Assembly: GCA_038530285.1 (NCBI GenBank)
Contig: JBCBCY010000008.1
Coordinates: 62,001-126,000 of the forward strand
DNA from: JASJAR01 sp038530285
Lineage (GTDB): Bacteria; Pseudomonadota; Alphaproteobacteria; Rhodobacterales; Rhodobacteraceae
DNA: 64,000 bases
Direction: 5' to 3'
The position numbers and the translations under genes were made by a program. The notes under the pieces are model-generated. The model did no database searches and was not told where the DNA came from. It was given only the letters and a program-made list of their open reading frames with translations. This document shows, piece by piece, positions 1 through 9,094 of this stretch (its first letter is position 1; every line of letters begins with the position of its first letter).

Positions 1-156
1 CTCTTGGCGCTGCCGCAGGCCCCAGGTGCTGCGCATATCGCGCTTCAGATCGTGGTCGGCGCCTGCGCCTACGCCCTGCTTTTGTTCGCCCTGTGCCGGG
101 CGCGCCTGGCAGAGGTTGCACGACTTATTCTCACCAAACCGGAGGGGGCGACATGA
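1..156 (+). CDS. 3' end of a polytopic membrane protein, possibly a polysaccharide flippase (partial)
   Basis: The frame is open from the first base and ends in TGA at 154-156; the 5' part lies outside the window. The visible 51 residues contain one hydrophobic segment (IVVGACAYALLLFALC) followed by a basic tail, as at the C-terminal end of a multi-spanning protein. The stop overlaps the next gene's start as ATGA, so the two are probably co-transcribed. Position at the head of a polysaccharide locus suggests a Wzx/MOP flippase, but that is inference from context; too little sequence is present for a family call. Confidence 0.5.
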   Translation, partial: LLALPQAPGAAHIALQIVVGACAYALLLFALCRARLAEVARLILTKPEGAT

Positions 157-1064
157 AGCTCACCTATTTCGAAGGCGACCCGCCCAATTTCGGCGATGAG
201 TTGAACGCGTGGATCTGGGATGCATTGTTGCCGCCGGGGTTCCTTGATGCGGACAAAGATACTCTGTTCCTTGGTATAGGGTCGATCATCCAGGATATTT
301 ATCCCGCCAATGCCACCAAGATTGTGGTCGGATCGGGTTTTGCGGGTGCCTATTCGGCCCTGCCGGATGTGCATGACGGCACCTGGGATTTCCGGTTCGT
401 GCGCGGGCCAGAGACCTGCCGCAAGCTGGGCCTTGATCCTGAGTTGGCGATCACGGATGCGGCGGTTCTGCTGCGCGCAATTGATCTGCCCAAACCGGCA
501 CCCGGCATCGATGTGGCCTTTATCCCGCATTACGAAAGCGTGGAACGGGGCAACTGGAAAGCGGTCTGCGATCTGGCGGGTGTGCATTTCATCGATCCCA
601 CCCGCCCCTCGGTTGAGGTTTTGGCCGAACTTCGCGGTGCGCGCATGGTGATCTGCGAAGCGATGCATGGCGCGATTGTGTCTGATGCGATGCGCACCCC
701 CTGGATCGGGGTACAGACGATGCACCATGTCCATCGCGGCAAGTGGTTTGATTGGGCCGAATCGCTTGGGATCGACTACCGGCCGCAACGTGCCGCGCCT
801 TCAAACGGGCGCGAATTCTGGGCCTATCACACCGGACGCTGGGGGTCTGGGCCCCGTGCGCGCGCGGTCTTTGGCAGCCGGGCTTTTGCGCCGATTGATG
901 CCGCCATCCGCCATGCATCCGCCGCCAGCCTGCGCAAACTCAGCCGGATGGAGCCGCAGCTAAGCAGCGACCATGCGATTGAAACGGCGACCCAAAAAGC
1001 GGTCGCGGCCGTGGACGGATTGGTGCGCGACTACGCCCCGCGCCAAAGTGCATCGCGCGCGTAG
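153..1064 (+). CDS. polysaccharide pyruvyl transferase family protein
   Basis: A 303-residue protein starting MKLTYFEGDPPNFGDELN. The GNxGDxLN-like opening is typical of polysaccharide pyruvyl transferases, which add a ketal-linked pyruvate from phosphoenolpyruvate to sugars of exopolysaccharide or cell-wall glycans. Later segments (FRFVRGPETCRKLGL, ITDAAVLL, ARMVICEAMHGAIVSDAM) also fit the family. The ATG at 153 was chosen because GGAGGG lies just upstream and it overlaps the preceding stop. It probably acts in the cytoplasm on a lipid-linked repeat unit. Its 3' end overlaps the convergent O-antigen ligase gene by 34 bases. The acceptor sugar cannot be inferred. Confidence 0.8.
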   Translation: MKLTYFEGDPPNFGDELNAWIWDALLPPGFLDADKDTLFLGIGSIIQDIYPANATKIVVGSGFAGAYSALPDVHDGTWDFRFVRGPETCRKLGLDPELAITDAAVLLRAIDLPKPAPGIDVAFIPHYESVERGNWKAVCDLAGVHFIDPTRPSVEVLAELRGARMVICEAMHGAIVSDAMRTPWIGVQTMHHVHRGKWFDWAESLGIDYRPQRAAPSNGREFWAYHTGRWGSGPRARAVFGSRAFAPIDAAIRHASAASLRKLSRMEPQLSSDHAIETATQKAVAAVDGLVRDYAPRQSASRA

Positions 1065-2269
1065 CTGAAGGTCGCCACAACAAGGACGGTGCGCAGGCTG
1101 AACTGAAAAAACAGCGGGACTTCGATCAGGCTGCCCATCACCACCATCAGCGTCAGCCCGAAGAACACCGCCGCCACCGGGCTGGCGCTTTGCAGCACCC
1201 AGCGCAAGGTCATCACGGCGGCCCCCAGAAGGACCACCATCTGTAGCGCGACGCCAAGCCCTCCGATTTCGACCGCGTTGGACAGATAGAGGTTGTGAAA
1301 GTTGAACCCGCTGCGCGCCTCAATCCCGAACATGAACCACAGCGCTTCGGCTTCGGCGTTGCCGATCACCCAGAACGCCTGATAGCCAACGCCCAGCAAA
1401 GGACGTTCCGCGATCAGGGCAAGGGCCACGGCCCAAAGCTCGGTGCGACCGGTCAGGGTCAGGTCCTTTCCGGTCGATTGCAAAACCGCATCCGACAGCG
1501 CGGTGATATGGGCTGAAGCGACCAGACCAGCCAAAACGGCGATCAACGCTGCACCAAAAAGGGCGGCGGCGGCTGCGATACCGCTCAACCGGCCGAGGAC
1601 CAGGCAAACGGTGCAGGCCAGAAGCGTGATCGCCATTAGAACAAGCGCGCCCGTGGATTGGGCAAGAACCACAAAAAGGCTGCCCATCGCGCCGCCTGCC
1701 AGAAGGCTGAGGCGCAGCGCGATCGGTCCGCGCGCCAAGGCGAGCCCAAAGGCAATGATCGCGAAAGTCGAGGCGGCGCCAGCAAAGGCGTTCTTGCTGC
1801 CGTAGATCCCGGTCCATGCGGCGGTCTCACCGCTTGTGCCACCAGCAATCAGACTGGCAAACATGCCGACACCCAGGCAAGCGGCCATCGTGCGCAGAAA
1901 GTCGCGTGGCGACAGTCGGTCGGCGATGGCAAGGGCGATGACAAAGGTCGCGGCCAGTTGCACACCAAACCGAAGGCTCAGGGTGGGTTCACGCGACCAG
2001 GTCACCGACAAGATACAAAAAACGGCCAGCAGCATCACGGGCCAATCGCGCAGGGCGCGTGCGATGATCCGGCTTGGTCTTAAGGCGCAAAGTGCGCATC
2101 CCGCAGACAGAAAGCCAAATGCCCCCAGCGCGCCAAGCGATGGCACGAATACCAGCGACGCCAAAGCCATGACGGCCAGAACCGCGCCAAGTTCGATTTC
2201 TGCATGGCCAAGGCGACCGCCGCCAATAGCAATGGAAAAACGAGGGAGTGTGGCACTTGGTTGGGTCAC
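1031..2269 (-). CDS. O-antigen ligase / polysaccharide polymerase family membrane protein
   Basis: A 412-residue multi-spanning protein with about ten hydrophobic segments and the Wzy_C/WaaL-type layout: a central membrane-rich block, then a large loop containing LTGRTELWAVALALIAERPLLGVGY and FNFHNLYLSNAVEIG, the motif region seen in O-antigen ligases and exopolysaccharide polymerases such as ExoQ. A GTG start at 2269 is preferred over the longer frame because AAGGA lies 10 bases upstream and the earlier residues look non-coding. It would polymerise or ligate repeat units at the periplasmic face. Whether it acts as ligase or polymerase cannot be decided; the surrounding cluster favours an exopolysaccharide polymerase. 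Confidence 0.8.
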   Translation of the reverse strand: MTQPSATLPRFSIAIGGGRLGHAEIELGAVLAVMALASLVFVPSLGALGAFGFLSAGCALCALRPSRIIARALRDWPVMLLAVFCILSVTWSREPTLSLRFGVQLAATFVIALAIADRLSPRDFLRTMAACLGVGMFASLIAGGTSGETAAWTGIYGSKNAFAGAASTFAIIAFGLALARGPIALRLSLLAGGAMGSLFVVLAQSTGALVLMAITLLACTVCLVLGRLSGIAAAAALFGAALIAVLAGLVASAHITALSDAVLQSTGKDLTLTGRTELWAVALALIAERPLLGVGYQAFWVIGNAEAEALWFMFGIEARSGFNFHNLYLSNAVEIGGLGVALQMVVLLGAAVMTLRWVLQSASPVAAVFFGLTLMVVMGSLIEVPLFFQFSLRTVLVVATFSYARDALWRGA

Positions 2270-2475
2270 GTGAGCCCGGTCCTTGTGACGGTTGACCGCT
2301 GGGTTGTTCTTGTCATTTGGGACCGCCGAAATTGTGGCATTCCAATGCCTTGGCGTACTTCGGCGAAACTTTGCCGACCGCTTGTCCTTTGCGACGCTGC
2401 CGTATGCTGCGGCGCGGCTTCCCAGTAGGCTTTGCGCTGAGCGTGGGGGCGCGAGACCAAGGTTGGATCTGGCAC

Positions 2476-4677
2476 ATGTCTGCACTTGAGAACCCACCGT
2501 TGGTGTCGGTCGTCATGGCCAATCACAACGGCGCTGCGTATCTTGAGGCGGCGATCACGTCAGTGTTGCGACAATCCCTGGCCGCGATGGAACTTATTGT
2601 GGTCGATGATGCGTCCACCGACGCAAGCAAGGCGATCATAGCGGCAGCAGCGGGCCGCGATCCACGGGTCAAACCGCTTTTGTGCGCCCAGAATGCAGGT
2701 GCAGGCGCGGCGCGCAATTGCGCGCTGGATGTCGCGACCGGGCGCTATATTGCAGTCGTCGATGCTGATGATCTGGTGCACCCGGGCAGGCTTGCTCGAT
2801 TGATCGATTATGCCGAGGCCGAAGCCGCCCCCATCGTGGCCGATGATCTGATCCACTTCTCCTTAGAAGGTGCGCCACCTTTGCGGTTGTTCAGTGACGT
2901 AAATTTTGACGGACCGACGCGCGTTTCTGTCACGGAGCTTTTGGATGATCAGTTCATGGGGCGTCCGAACCAACTTGGCTACCTCAAGCCGCTTATTCGT
3001 CGCGCAGATCTTGGCGCAATACGCTACCGCGACGACCTGCCCGTCGGAGAGGACTTCGATCTGCTGTTGCGCCTCGCGGCCAAGGGTCACGACATCCATA
3101 TCCTACCCGAGGCCTGGTATCTTTATCGGCGTCATTCCGGGTCCGTGTCTTACCGGCTGGGGGGCGGCCCGGCCCGCGCGATGGCGAAAGCCATGTCCGC
3201 ATTTCGCGATGAAACGGCCCCGCAAACACCCGGGCTTGCTGCAAGTCTCAACCACCGGATAGACCGTATGACCCGCAGCGCGCGCGAGGCTGAAATCCTT
3301 GATGCGGTCAAGGCGGGTCATTTGGGGTCAGCCTTGTCTGGTGTGCTCAGACATCCCGGTGCGGGCGTTCATGCGATACAGGCTTTGGGCCGTGCGTCCG
3401 CTGCACGGGTTCGACGCCGCAGATTGCGCACAAGCCCCCAGCGCCCGCTCTTGCTGGTCGGGGCGGATACCGAATTGGGCCGCATCCCGGCGTCTTGGGA
3501 CGTTATAAAAACAACTCCCCTTGAACAGATGTCATCCCAAGCACGCGCAGAGCTTTGCGCGTTAACGGCGGATGAGAACCGTCCGGTGCTAACCTACGGC
3601 GATCTGGGCGAAGAGGTCGCGGGGTTTGTCCCCAATTTCGCGCGGGTTCAACAGTTTTCGCCGCCGTCGGGCGAACCGCCGGTCGTGCATGTGCGCACGC
3701 CGACCTACAAACGCCCCGACATGCTTCGCCGGGCGCTTGAGTGTTTGCAGGCACAAACGTTGCCGAACTGGGTTTGCGACGTGTTTGATGACGACCCGGA
3801 CATGGCTGGGGAGCGTGTTGTTGCCGCATTGGGGGATGCGCGCATTCGCTATCATTCGAACCGCCCACAGCGGTTGGCGTCCCGCAACATCGACCAGTGT
3901 TATGCGCATTTTAATCCCCACCGCGCGCAGTATTTTTATGTGCTTGAGGATGATAACCAAATCCTCCCGCGCTTCTTTGAAGACAATATCGCGCTGTGTG
4001 AACGTCACGGGGTCAACGTGCTGTTGCGCAACCAATTGGTGGAACACGCAAGCGGCACCGCAGATGCGCGGCTGAGTGACGTCGGGTTGCTGGAAGAAAA
4101 ATTGCCCGAAGGCCGCTGCCCGCCCGATGTGCTGCATCTGTCAGTGATGGCAGATATGGGCGTCTCAAACGGCGGGATTTTCTGGTCAGCCGACGCGAAA
4201 AGCGATCTGGAAATCGGGGTCGATTGCAATGCAACCTTTCAGGAATATCTGCGCACAATCGCCATTGTCGAACCGGTCTATGTGGCTTTGGAACCCCTTG
4301 CTGTCTGGGCCGAAAATGGCGCGCAGACCGTCCGCAATATGGGCGACCGGGCCGGATGGCTTCGCCGGGAACTGAACCTGAAACGGTCGGTCCAAATCGT
4401 GCAGCGCAAGGTCTGGGCGCAGGCCTCTCCCAGCACGCGGCGCGCGTTTCTGGATTTGCCTTCTCTGCGCTATCCGCCACATCTGCGTGCGACCGGATTG
4501 GTAAAGTCGCTGAGCGATCTGCGGGTCGGGTCCGCCTTGCCCCCGCTAAAGATTGCTCGGCTGGTGTTGCGGGGGATGCTCATCCGGCTGGCAGGGCGAC
4601 CCATGAGCGGGCTTGACGGTTTTGTCACGGATCGGACGGGGGGTCGTCCTTTGAATGGGGCAAACGCGCGGCCTTGA
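2476..4677 (+). CDS. two-domain family 2 glycosyltransferase
   Basis: A 733-residue protein. Residues 8-230 form a complete GT2/GT-A domain (SVVMANHNGAAYLEAAITS, IVVDDAST, acidic VDADD at 95-99, GEDFDLLLRL). After a basic linker at about 300-400, a second GT-A-like domain spans 402-600 (VHVRTPTYKRPDMLRRALE, FDDDPD, acidic LEDDN at 490-494). Two catalytic domains in one chain suggest successive sugar additions or a bifunctional transferase. The ATG at 2476 directly precedes the domain; the upstream open frame has no GT homology. It is divergent from the O-antigen ligase and its tail overlaps the ExoX-like gene by 53 bases. Sugar specificity is unknown. Confidence 0.85.
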   Translation: MSALENPPLVSVVMANHNGAAYLEAAITSVLRQSLAAMELIVVDDASTDASKAIIAAAAGRDPRVKPLLCAQNAGAGAARNCALDVATGRYIAVVDADDLVHPGRLARLIDYAEAEAAPIVADDLIHFSLEGAPPLRLFSDVNFDGPTRVSVTELLDDQFMGRPNQLGYLKPLIRRADLGAIRYRDDLPVGEDFDLLLRLAAKGHDIHILPEAWYLYRRHSGSVSYRLGGGPARAMAKAMSAFRDETAPQTPGLAASLNHRIDRMTRSAREAEILDAVKAGHLGSALSGVLRHPGAGVHAIQALGRASAARVRRRRLRTSPQRPLLLVGADTELGRIPASWDVIKTTPLEQMSSQARAELCALTADENRPVLTYGDLGEEVAGFVPNFARVQQFSPPSGEPPVVHVRTPTYKRPDMLRRALECLQAQTLPNWVCDVFDDDPDMAGERVVAALGDARIRYHSNRPQRLASRNIDQCYAHFNPHRAQYFYVLEDDNQILPRFFEDNIALCERHGVNVLLRNQLVEHASGTADARLSDVGLLEEKLPEGRCPPDVLHLSVMADMGVSNGGIFWSADAKSDLEIGVDCNATFQEYLRTIAIVEPVYVALEPLAVWAENGAQTVRNMGDRAGWLRRELNLKRSVQIVQRKVWAQASPSTRRAFLDLPSLRYPPHLRATGLVKSLSDLRVGSALPPLKIARLVLRGMLIRLAGRPMSGLDGFVTDRTGGRPLNGANARP

Positions 4678-4831
4678 TGGTCAGGGTGATGAAATACCCG
4701 ACCTGACACACGATCAGCACGCCAACGGCCCAGACAATCGCGCGTCCCAAGCCAGACCCGGTGGCCATGACGACCCCGCCAGTCACCACCGCAAGCGCCA
4801 ACATGAGGACGACAAACCGACCCAGACGCAT
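4625..4831 (-). CDS. small two-TM membrane protein resembling exopolysaccharide production repressor ExoX
   Basis: A 68-residue protein with two hydrophobic helices (about residues 4-24 and 30-50) and a short charged C-terminal tail. The second helix contains QVGYF, which I associate with the ExoX family, small inner-membrane proteins that lower exopolysaccharide output by an unknown mechanism. The ATG at 4831 has a G-rich stretch upstream; an in-frame TTG seven codons earlier is possible. It lies 154 bases downstream of the Wzc/GumC-like gene on the same strand, and its coding end overlaps the convergent glycosyltransferase. Such short sequences make a family call uncertain; the polysaccharide context supports it. 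Confidence 0.6.
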   Translation of the reverse strand: MRLGRFVVLMLALAVVTGGVVMATGSGLGRAIVWAVGVLIVCQVGYFITLTIKAARLPHSKDDPPSDP

Positions 4832-4985
4832 TTTGAGACCCCCAACACCCAACAGGGTTCAGCCTCATTCTAAAATGCCGTCGCGTCAACATGTGCCGCA
4901 CGAGAGTTTGCACTCAGGCAAGTTCGCAAAGATCCCCTTGCCGCAGCGCATCTGGGCTAATCCCCGCAAGGGGCCGGCCAATGTG
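4832..4985 (-). other. intergenic region between Wzc-like and ExoX-like genes, with inverted repeat
   Basis: The 154-base gap contains CCCCTTGC near 4935 and its complement GCAAGGGG near 4968, an 8-bp stem with a long loop that could attenuate read-through from the Wzc-like gene into the ExoX-like gene. There is no clear T-run. No open frame with coding character was seen. Confidence 0.35.
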
Positions 4986-6923
4986 TCAGCTTCGGGCCCA
5001 TCTGCGTCCACGGCGGCGCGCCGTGCGATTGCGCGACACACCATAAGCGGCAAGTCGGTGCATCTGGGTGCGGTTCAACACAACACCGGCCGTCTTGCGC
5101 TGCAACACCGGATCGTCCGCCATTGCGGCCTGCATCGCAGTCTGCTCGGTCTTGCCCCAGTCGGCCAGCATCACCACACCGTCCAGCGCATGCAGCAACG
5201 CGGTCACGTCTGATGACGCGCCCAAAGGTTGCGAATCCAAAATGATACGATCGAAAAGATGGCGCGCAGTTTCCAAATGCTCGGCCAGCCGCATGATGCG
5301 TGTGCGGCCATTGGGCGGGCCGGTCTGTATGAACGGCAGCACCTTAAGGCCGGTTGCGGGAAGCGTTGTCAGACAGTCTTCAAGCCCGGCTTTTCCCGCG
5401 AGGATTTCGCCCAACCCATTGCCTTGGGTAAAGCCCAACTGGCGGCTTAAGGCCGGGTTGGCCATATCAGCATCGATAAGCAGGGTCCGCGCCCCGCTCA
5501 GGGCCGAAAACTGAGCGAGATTGGCGGCAAGAACAGTGCGTCCTTCGCCTGAATTCAGGCTCCCAATGGCGGCGACAGACCCCGCACCGGGCGCGGACAT
5601 TCTGTCCAGTCGCGCAAGGATACCCTTCAACGGCTCATTGAACGCAAGGTCGGGAGCCACCGAAGGCAGATAAAGAGCGGGTGAGAAATGTTCCGTCAGG
5701 CCAGCGGTCGCGACTTTCGACACGCCAGCTTTGGGTTGCGGGCGAAAGCGCGAGAACACCGCCGTCGGGGTGCCTTCCAGCAATAGCGGTTGCGTCACAA
5801 GGGGGCGCAACCGGCGGATGCGGCGCCCTGAAAACCGTGGCAGATATCCCAAGAAGGGCACGCCCGACAGACGACGCACATCTTCGCCGGTGCGGATGCT
5901 CGTTTCGCGGAGTTCGCGCCAGGCCGCAAAGGCCAGTCCTGCCAACAGCCCCAGCACCAACCCGCCCGAGCTCAACCGCCATGATTTTGGCAGGGCCGGG
6001 TCGGCGGGCACCGCGGCACGGCTTAAAAGGCGACCGTTGGACAACGGGTATGACCCCTCGATCGTGACCATCTCTAGCCGTTCCAGAAGCGTTGCGTGCA
6101 CCGTGTTCAAAGACGCGACGCGTTGTTCCAGCGCGCGCGCGCCTTGCTGATCGAGTGCTCGGTTTTCCGCCCGGAACGCGGCCAGATCGCGGGCGGCTTC
6201 GTCGGCACTGTCGCGCACTTCGGCGATGTTCTGGCGCAACCATTTTGCACCCGCTTGTGATGCGGCCTGGCTCGCCACTTGCCGGTCGGCCAGATACAGT
6301 TCGGCGTAGGCATTGGTGATCGCCGCCGCCAGGGCTGGGTCGTGCAACACCATCGACACCTCGACCGAGAAACTGCGACCCACCCGGGTGATCCCAAGGT
6401 CACGTTGCAGTTTTTGCGCCGTCGCTAAAATCACTTCGTCTTGGGTCGGTGCGACCTGTTCGGCCACAGGTTCGCCCAGCCCAAAGGTGGTTTTGGCCGC
6501 CGCGATCAAGCCTGTCACCGTGCTGCGCGCAAGCGACACCGGTCGATGAACAAAGGCATCCGTTTCATGCAGGGCCAGCTTTCGCGTCACATCCTCTGCC
6601 AGCGCGAGCGAACGCAGAACCTGCATTTCGTTCAAGACGGCGGTTTCGTTTCGCAAAAGCGGGAAGTTCGTCGCAAACTCCTGGCCGGGATCGCTCGCGC
6701 GTTCATCAATCAGTATGACGGCGCGGGCATAAAACCGGTCGGGGCTTGTCACGTAGTGTCCGGCCCCTGCGAAAAGGCCCAAAAGGGCGGCAAGGATCAA
6801 AACCCAACGCTGACGGCGCAGCATCAACAACAGTTCCGGTGCGCCGGCCCCATTGGGGTTTGGCCGGCCGACGGGATCAATCCCGTCCGCGCGGCCAAGG
6901 CCAGAGATTGGAAGTTCGGTCAT
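4986..6923 (-). CDS. Wzc/GumC-like polysaccharide co-polymerase with degenerate BY-kinase domain
   Basis: A 645-residue protein with a Wzz-type N-terminal region: TM1 at about 40-56, a large periplasmic coiled-coil domain at about 60-315, and TM2 at about 319-336. A cytoplasmic domain follows at about 420-620, related to bacterial tyrosine kinases/MinD ATPases. Walker A' (LLIDADMANP, 481-490) and Walker B (IILDSQP, 560-566) are present, but the Walker A reads GSLNSGEGRT with Arg462 where Lys is expected, and the C-terminus has no tyrosine cluster. It likely controls chain length and export. Its start overlaps the stop of the upstream GT2 gene as ATGA. Kinase activity is doubtful. Confidence 0.8.
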   Translation of the reverse strand: MTELPISGLGRADGIDPVGRPNPNGAGAPELLLMLRRQRWVLILAALLGLFAGAGHYVTSPDRFYARAVILIDERASDPGQEFATNFPLLRNETAVLNEMQVLRSLALAEDVTRKLALHETDAFVHRPVSLARSTVTGLIAAAKTTFGLGEPVAEQVAPTQDEVILATAQKLQRDLGITRVGRSFSVEVSMVLHDPALAAAITNAYAELYLADRQVASQAASQAGAKWLRQNIAEVRDSADEAARDLAAFRAENRALDQQGARALEQRVASLNTVHATLLERLEMVTIEGSYPLSNGRLLSRAAVPADPALPKSWRLSSGGLVLGLLAGLAFAAWRELRETSIRTGEDVRRLSGVPFLGYLPRFSGRRIRRLRPLVTQPLLLEGTPTAVFSRFRPQPKAGVSKVATAGLTEHFSPALYLPSVAPDLAFNEPLKGILARLDRMSAPGAGSVAAIGSLNSGEGRTVLAANLAQFSALSGARTLLIDADMANPALSRQLGFTQGNGLGEILAGKAGLEDCLTTLPATGLKVLPFIQTGPPNGRTRIMRLAEHLETARHLFDRIILDSQPLGASSDVTALLHALDGVVMLADWGKTEQTAMQAAMADDPVLQRKTAGVVLNRTQMHRLAAYGVSRNRTARRRGRRWARS

Positions 6924-7852
6924 TTTGCTGTTCCGTCAGCTGCGGCGCCATAAAGTGTGATCGGGCGGGCGCCGATCAGTCCACTTATGGTGCCAAGATG
7001 GAGGGTGCCGCGCAGAAAGGCTGCGTTTCGGCGTGCGGTGTGTGGAAGGTGAAGGGCCGCGACGAATGTGCAGTAGGCAACTTTCAGGCCGGCAAGGGCC
7101 AGGCCGCGCAGACGCGCTGCAAACCCTGCGGTTTCGCGCAACAAAAGACCATGTGTCTGGCCTGAGCGAAATCTGCGTCGGGCCAGCCATGACAATTTGG
7201 CCCGCGCGGGCGGCACCTTTTCACGGACAATGGCTGATGCGGCCAGGGCAAAGCGCGCGCCCTGTCGATAGGCGTGGGTGAAATAGGCCGTGTCCTCACC
7301 GCCCGAGCGCCCAAGGCCCAGATCGAACCGCAGATCCGCCAGAGCGTCACTGGCGCGGTCAATCAGCACGTTGCACGAATACCCGGTGCAGATTGTCCCG
7401 TTCACATCGACGGGTGCTGTCGAATGGACATCGAGCCTGCGCATCCAGCCAGGCGCAGTCTGGTCGTAGGTCGCCTTGACCGGACCCAGAACCACATCCG
7501 CCTGCGTCGATCGCTGTGTGGTCATCAATGCGGCCAGCCAGCCCGGCTCTGCGATCTCGTCATCATCAATGAAGGCCACAAACCGCGCGTCGGTTGCATC
7601 CAAGGCACCGTTGCGCGCAATCGAGATGTTGCCCAACGGGCAATGCACATATTGGATGTCGAGTGCTGCTTTTTGCGCAAACATTTCCACGCGTGATTGC
7701 GCGCTGGGCGCCGCGTCATTGTCGATGACCAGGACCGCAAAGGTCATGCCCTTTGGCAGCACCTGAGCTGCGAGCGAGGCGAGCGTGTCGGTGAGCGCCT
7801 CGCGCTGGTAGGTACAGATTGCAACGGTGATCTTGTCTGCAAAAACACTCAT
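6920..7852 (-). CDS. family 2 glycosyltransferase
   Basis: A 310-residue GT2 enzyme. The N-terminus TVAICTYQREALTDTLASL and LVIDND are the nucleotide-sugar binding part, FIDDDE carries the metal-binding acidic motif, and GGEDTAYFTHAY near residue 195 is the ED motif of the catalytic base region. A hydrophobic or amphipathic C-terminal part may associate with the membrane. It would transfer one sugar of the repeat unit onto the undecaprenyl-linked intermediate. It is translationally coupled on both sides: it overlaps the ExoA-like gene upstream and the Wzc-like gene downstream by ATGA. Donor and acceptor are unknown. Confidence 0.85.
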   Translation of the reverse strand: MSVFADKITVAICTYQREALTDTLASLAAQVLPKGMTFAVLVIDNDAAPSAQSRVEMFAQKAALDIQYVHCPLGNISIARNGALDATDARFVAFIDDDEIAEPGWLAALMTTQRSTQADVVLGPVKATYDQTAPGWMRRLDVHSTAPVDVNGTICTGYSCNVLIDRASDALADLRFDLGLGRSGGEDTAYFTHAYRQGARFALAASAIVREKVPPARAKLSWLARRRFRSGQTHGLLLRETAGFAARLRGLALAGLKVAYCTFVAALHLPHTARRNAAFLRGTLHLGTISGLIGARPITLYGAAADGTAK

Positions 7853-8853
7853 GCCGGGTCCCCCAGCATCGCTGGCCTGGTCCGCAAAACCGTGTTCCAG
7901 AACCCCGCCGACCAGGACAAGTGCATCACCATCGCCATCGGGCCAGCCACCAGAAGCGACAGATCACGCCCGCGCAATGCCAGGGGCAATGCCATCGCCA
8001 GACATGCGATGACCCAAAGCGCTGCGGGCAGGGCCGCCAATGGCGCAAACGGAAAGAGCGAGGCGGCCAGCACTGCGGGCAGGATCGCGATGACCTTCAT
8101 TTGCCGCACCTTGGGTCGCGTCTGGTGCTTTAGAATGTTTCGCGCGCGTCCGGTCCCATGGTTGAAATACTGCCGTGCAAGCCCGGCCCAGGTGCTGCGC
8201 GGGAAATAGGTGACGCCGGTCCGGCCGGTCAGCCATATGCGGTGGCCTGCCGATGTCAGCCTGTGATCAAGCTCGGCGTCTTCGTTGTGGGCAAAGGACG
8301 GATCGTAGCCGCCAACGGCGTTGAACGCAGTAAGAGCGATCAGCGCGTGGTGGCCATGGTCCACGAATTCACCCTGCGCCGCGTTCCGGTGTTTCGACCC
8401 GCCATTGCCGACCGGTGCATTTTGCGCTGCTGCAATCGCGCGTTGAAGCGCGTCCTGGCCTTCGGCATGCATGCTGACAACAACGCTGTCGGCGCCTGTG
8501 CTGCGCGCCTCGTCCAGCAGGACATCGCAATAATCGTCCGCGTAAGCGCAATGCGCGTCGACGCGAATAAGGTGGCTTGCCCCTTCGCCAAACGCAGCGA
8601 CGGCCATGTTGATCCCGGCACTTTGTATCCGGCGCGGGTTGTGAAGAAGATGAACCTGCGGGTCGCGCGCGGCGTATTCTGCCACAAGGTCGCAGGTGCC
8701 ATCGGTGCTGCCGCCGTCAACCACCACAAGCTGCCCGCCAAGGCGGTCGCGCGCTGCTGCGAACTGGTGCAGGATCGCTGCGATATGGCGCGCCTCGTTC
8801 AGGCAGGGCACCACGATCAAGGGGCCGTCAAATGAACAGATGTCGTCTGGCAT
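7849..8853 (-). CDS. ExoA-like family 2 glycosyltransferase with C-terminal membrane segments
   Basis: A 334-residue GT2 protein. IVVPCLNEARHIAAIL opens the GT-A fold, VVVDGGSTDGT follows, and HLIRVDAHCAYADDY carries the acidic motif. The phrase IRVDAHCxYADDY and the later HNEDAELDHRL resemble ExoA of succinoglycan synthesis, a beta-1,3-glucosyltransferase. Two to three hydrophobic segments close the protein (about 255-325), as in ExoA. It is the first gene of a leftward polysaccharide operon continuing into a second GT2, the Wzc-like and the ExoX-like genes. The precise linkage formed here is not provable from sequence. Confidence 0.8.
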   Translation of the reverse strand: MPDDICSFDGPLIVVPCLNEARHIAAILHQFAAARDRLGGQLVVVDGGSTDGTCDLVAEYAARDPQVHLLHNPRRIQSAGINMAVAAFGEGASHLIRVDAHCAYADDYCDVLLDEARSTGADSVVVSMHAEGQDALQRAIAAAQNAPVGNGGSKHRNAAQGEFVDHGHHALIALTAFNAVGGYDPSFAHNEDAELDHRLTSAGHRIWLTGRTGVTYFPRSTWAGLARQYFNHGTGRARNILKHQTRPKVRQMKVIAILPAVLAASLFPFAPLAALPAALWVIACLAMALPLALRGRDLSLLVAGPMAMVMHLSWSAGFWNTVLRTRPAMLGDPA

Positions 8854-9094
8854 AGCCAGTTCCCGCGTCTGAAGCCCTGGTCAACGAAGACCAAAAGCAG
8901 ACGCCCACACCTGAGAACCGTGGTCACCCGTTCCCTGAGGTGAAACAAGGATTAACCTTAACAGGAATTGCCGGTCGGCGTGATTCCGCCCGTTTTGCGG
9001 GAATAGACGGAATAGATGCTCTTTTGACGGGCAATCGGTGTTTTGTCCCCTTTGGGCGCGGGGGCGCAATCCGATTGGGTCGGGGGCCTTTGCC
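8854..9094. promoter_or_regulatory. divergent intergenic region between two polysaccharide genes
   Basis: This 241-base gap separates the leftward ExoA-like gene from the rightward glycosyltransferase at 9095, so it must hold promoters for both directions. Direct TTAAC units at 8952-8956 and 8958-8962 stand out in an otherwise GC-rich stretch, but their 6-base period does not match the usual TTAA-N7-TTAA CtrA site. No coding frame is convincing here. Confidence 0.45.

Noticed and set aside
8952..8962. TTAAC direct repeats as a CtrA-binding site
   Set aside because: Spacing is two bases between TTAA units rather than seven, and no other CtrA evidence was seen.
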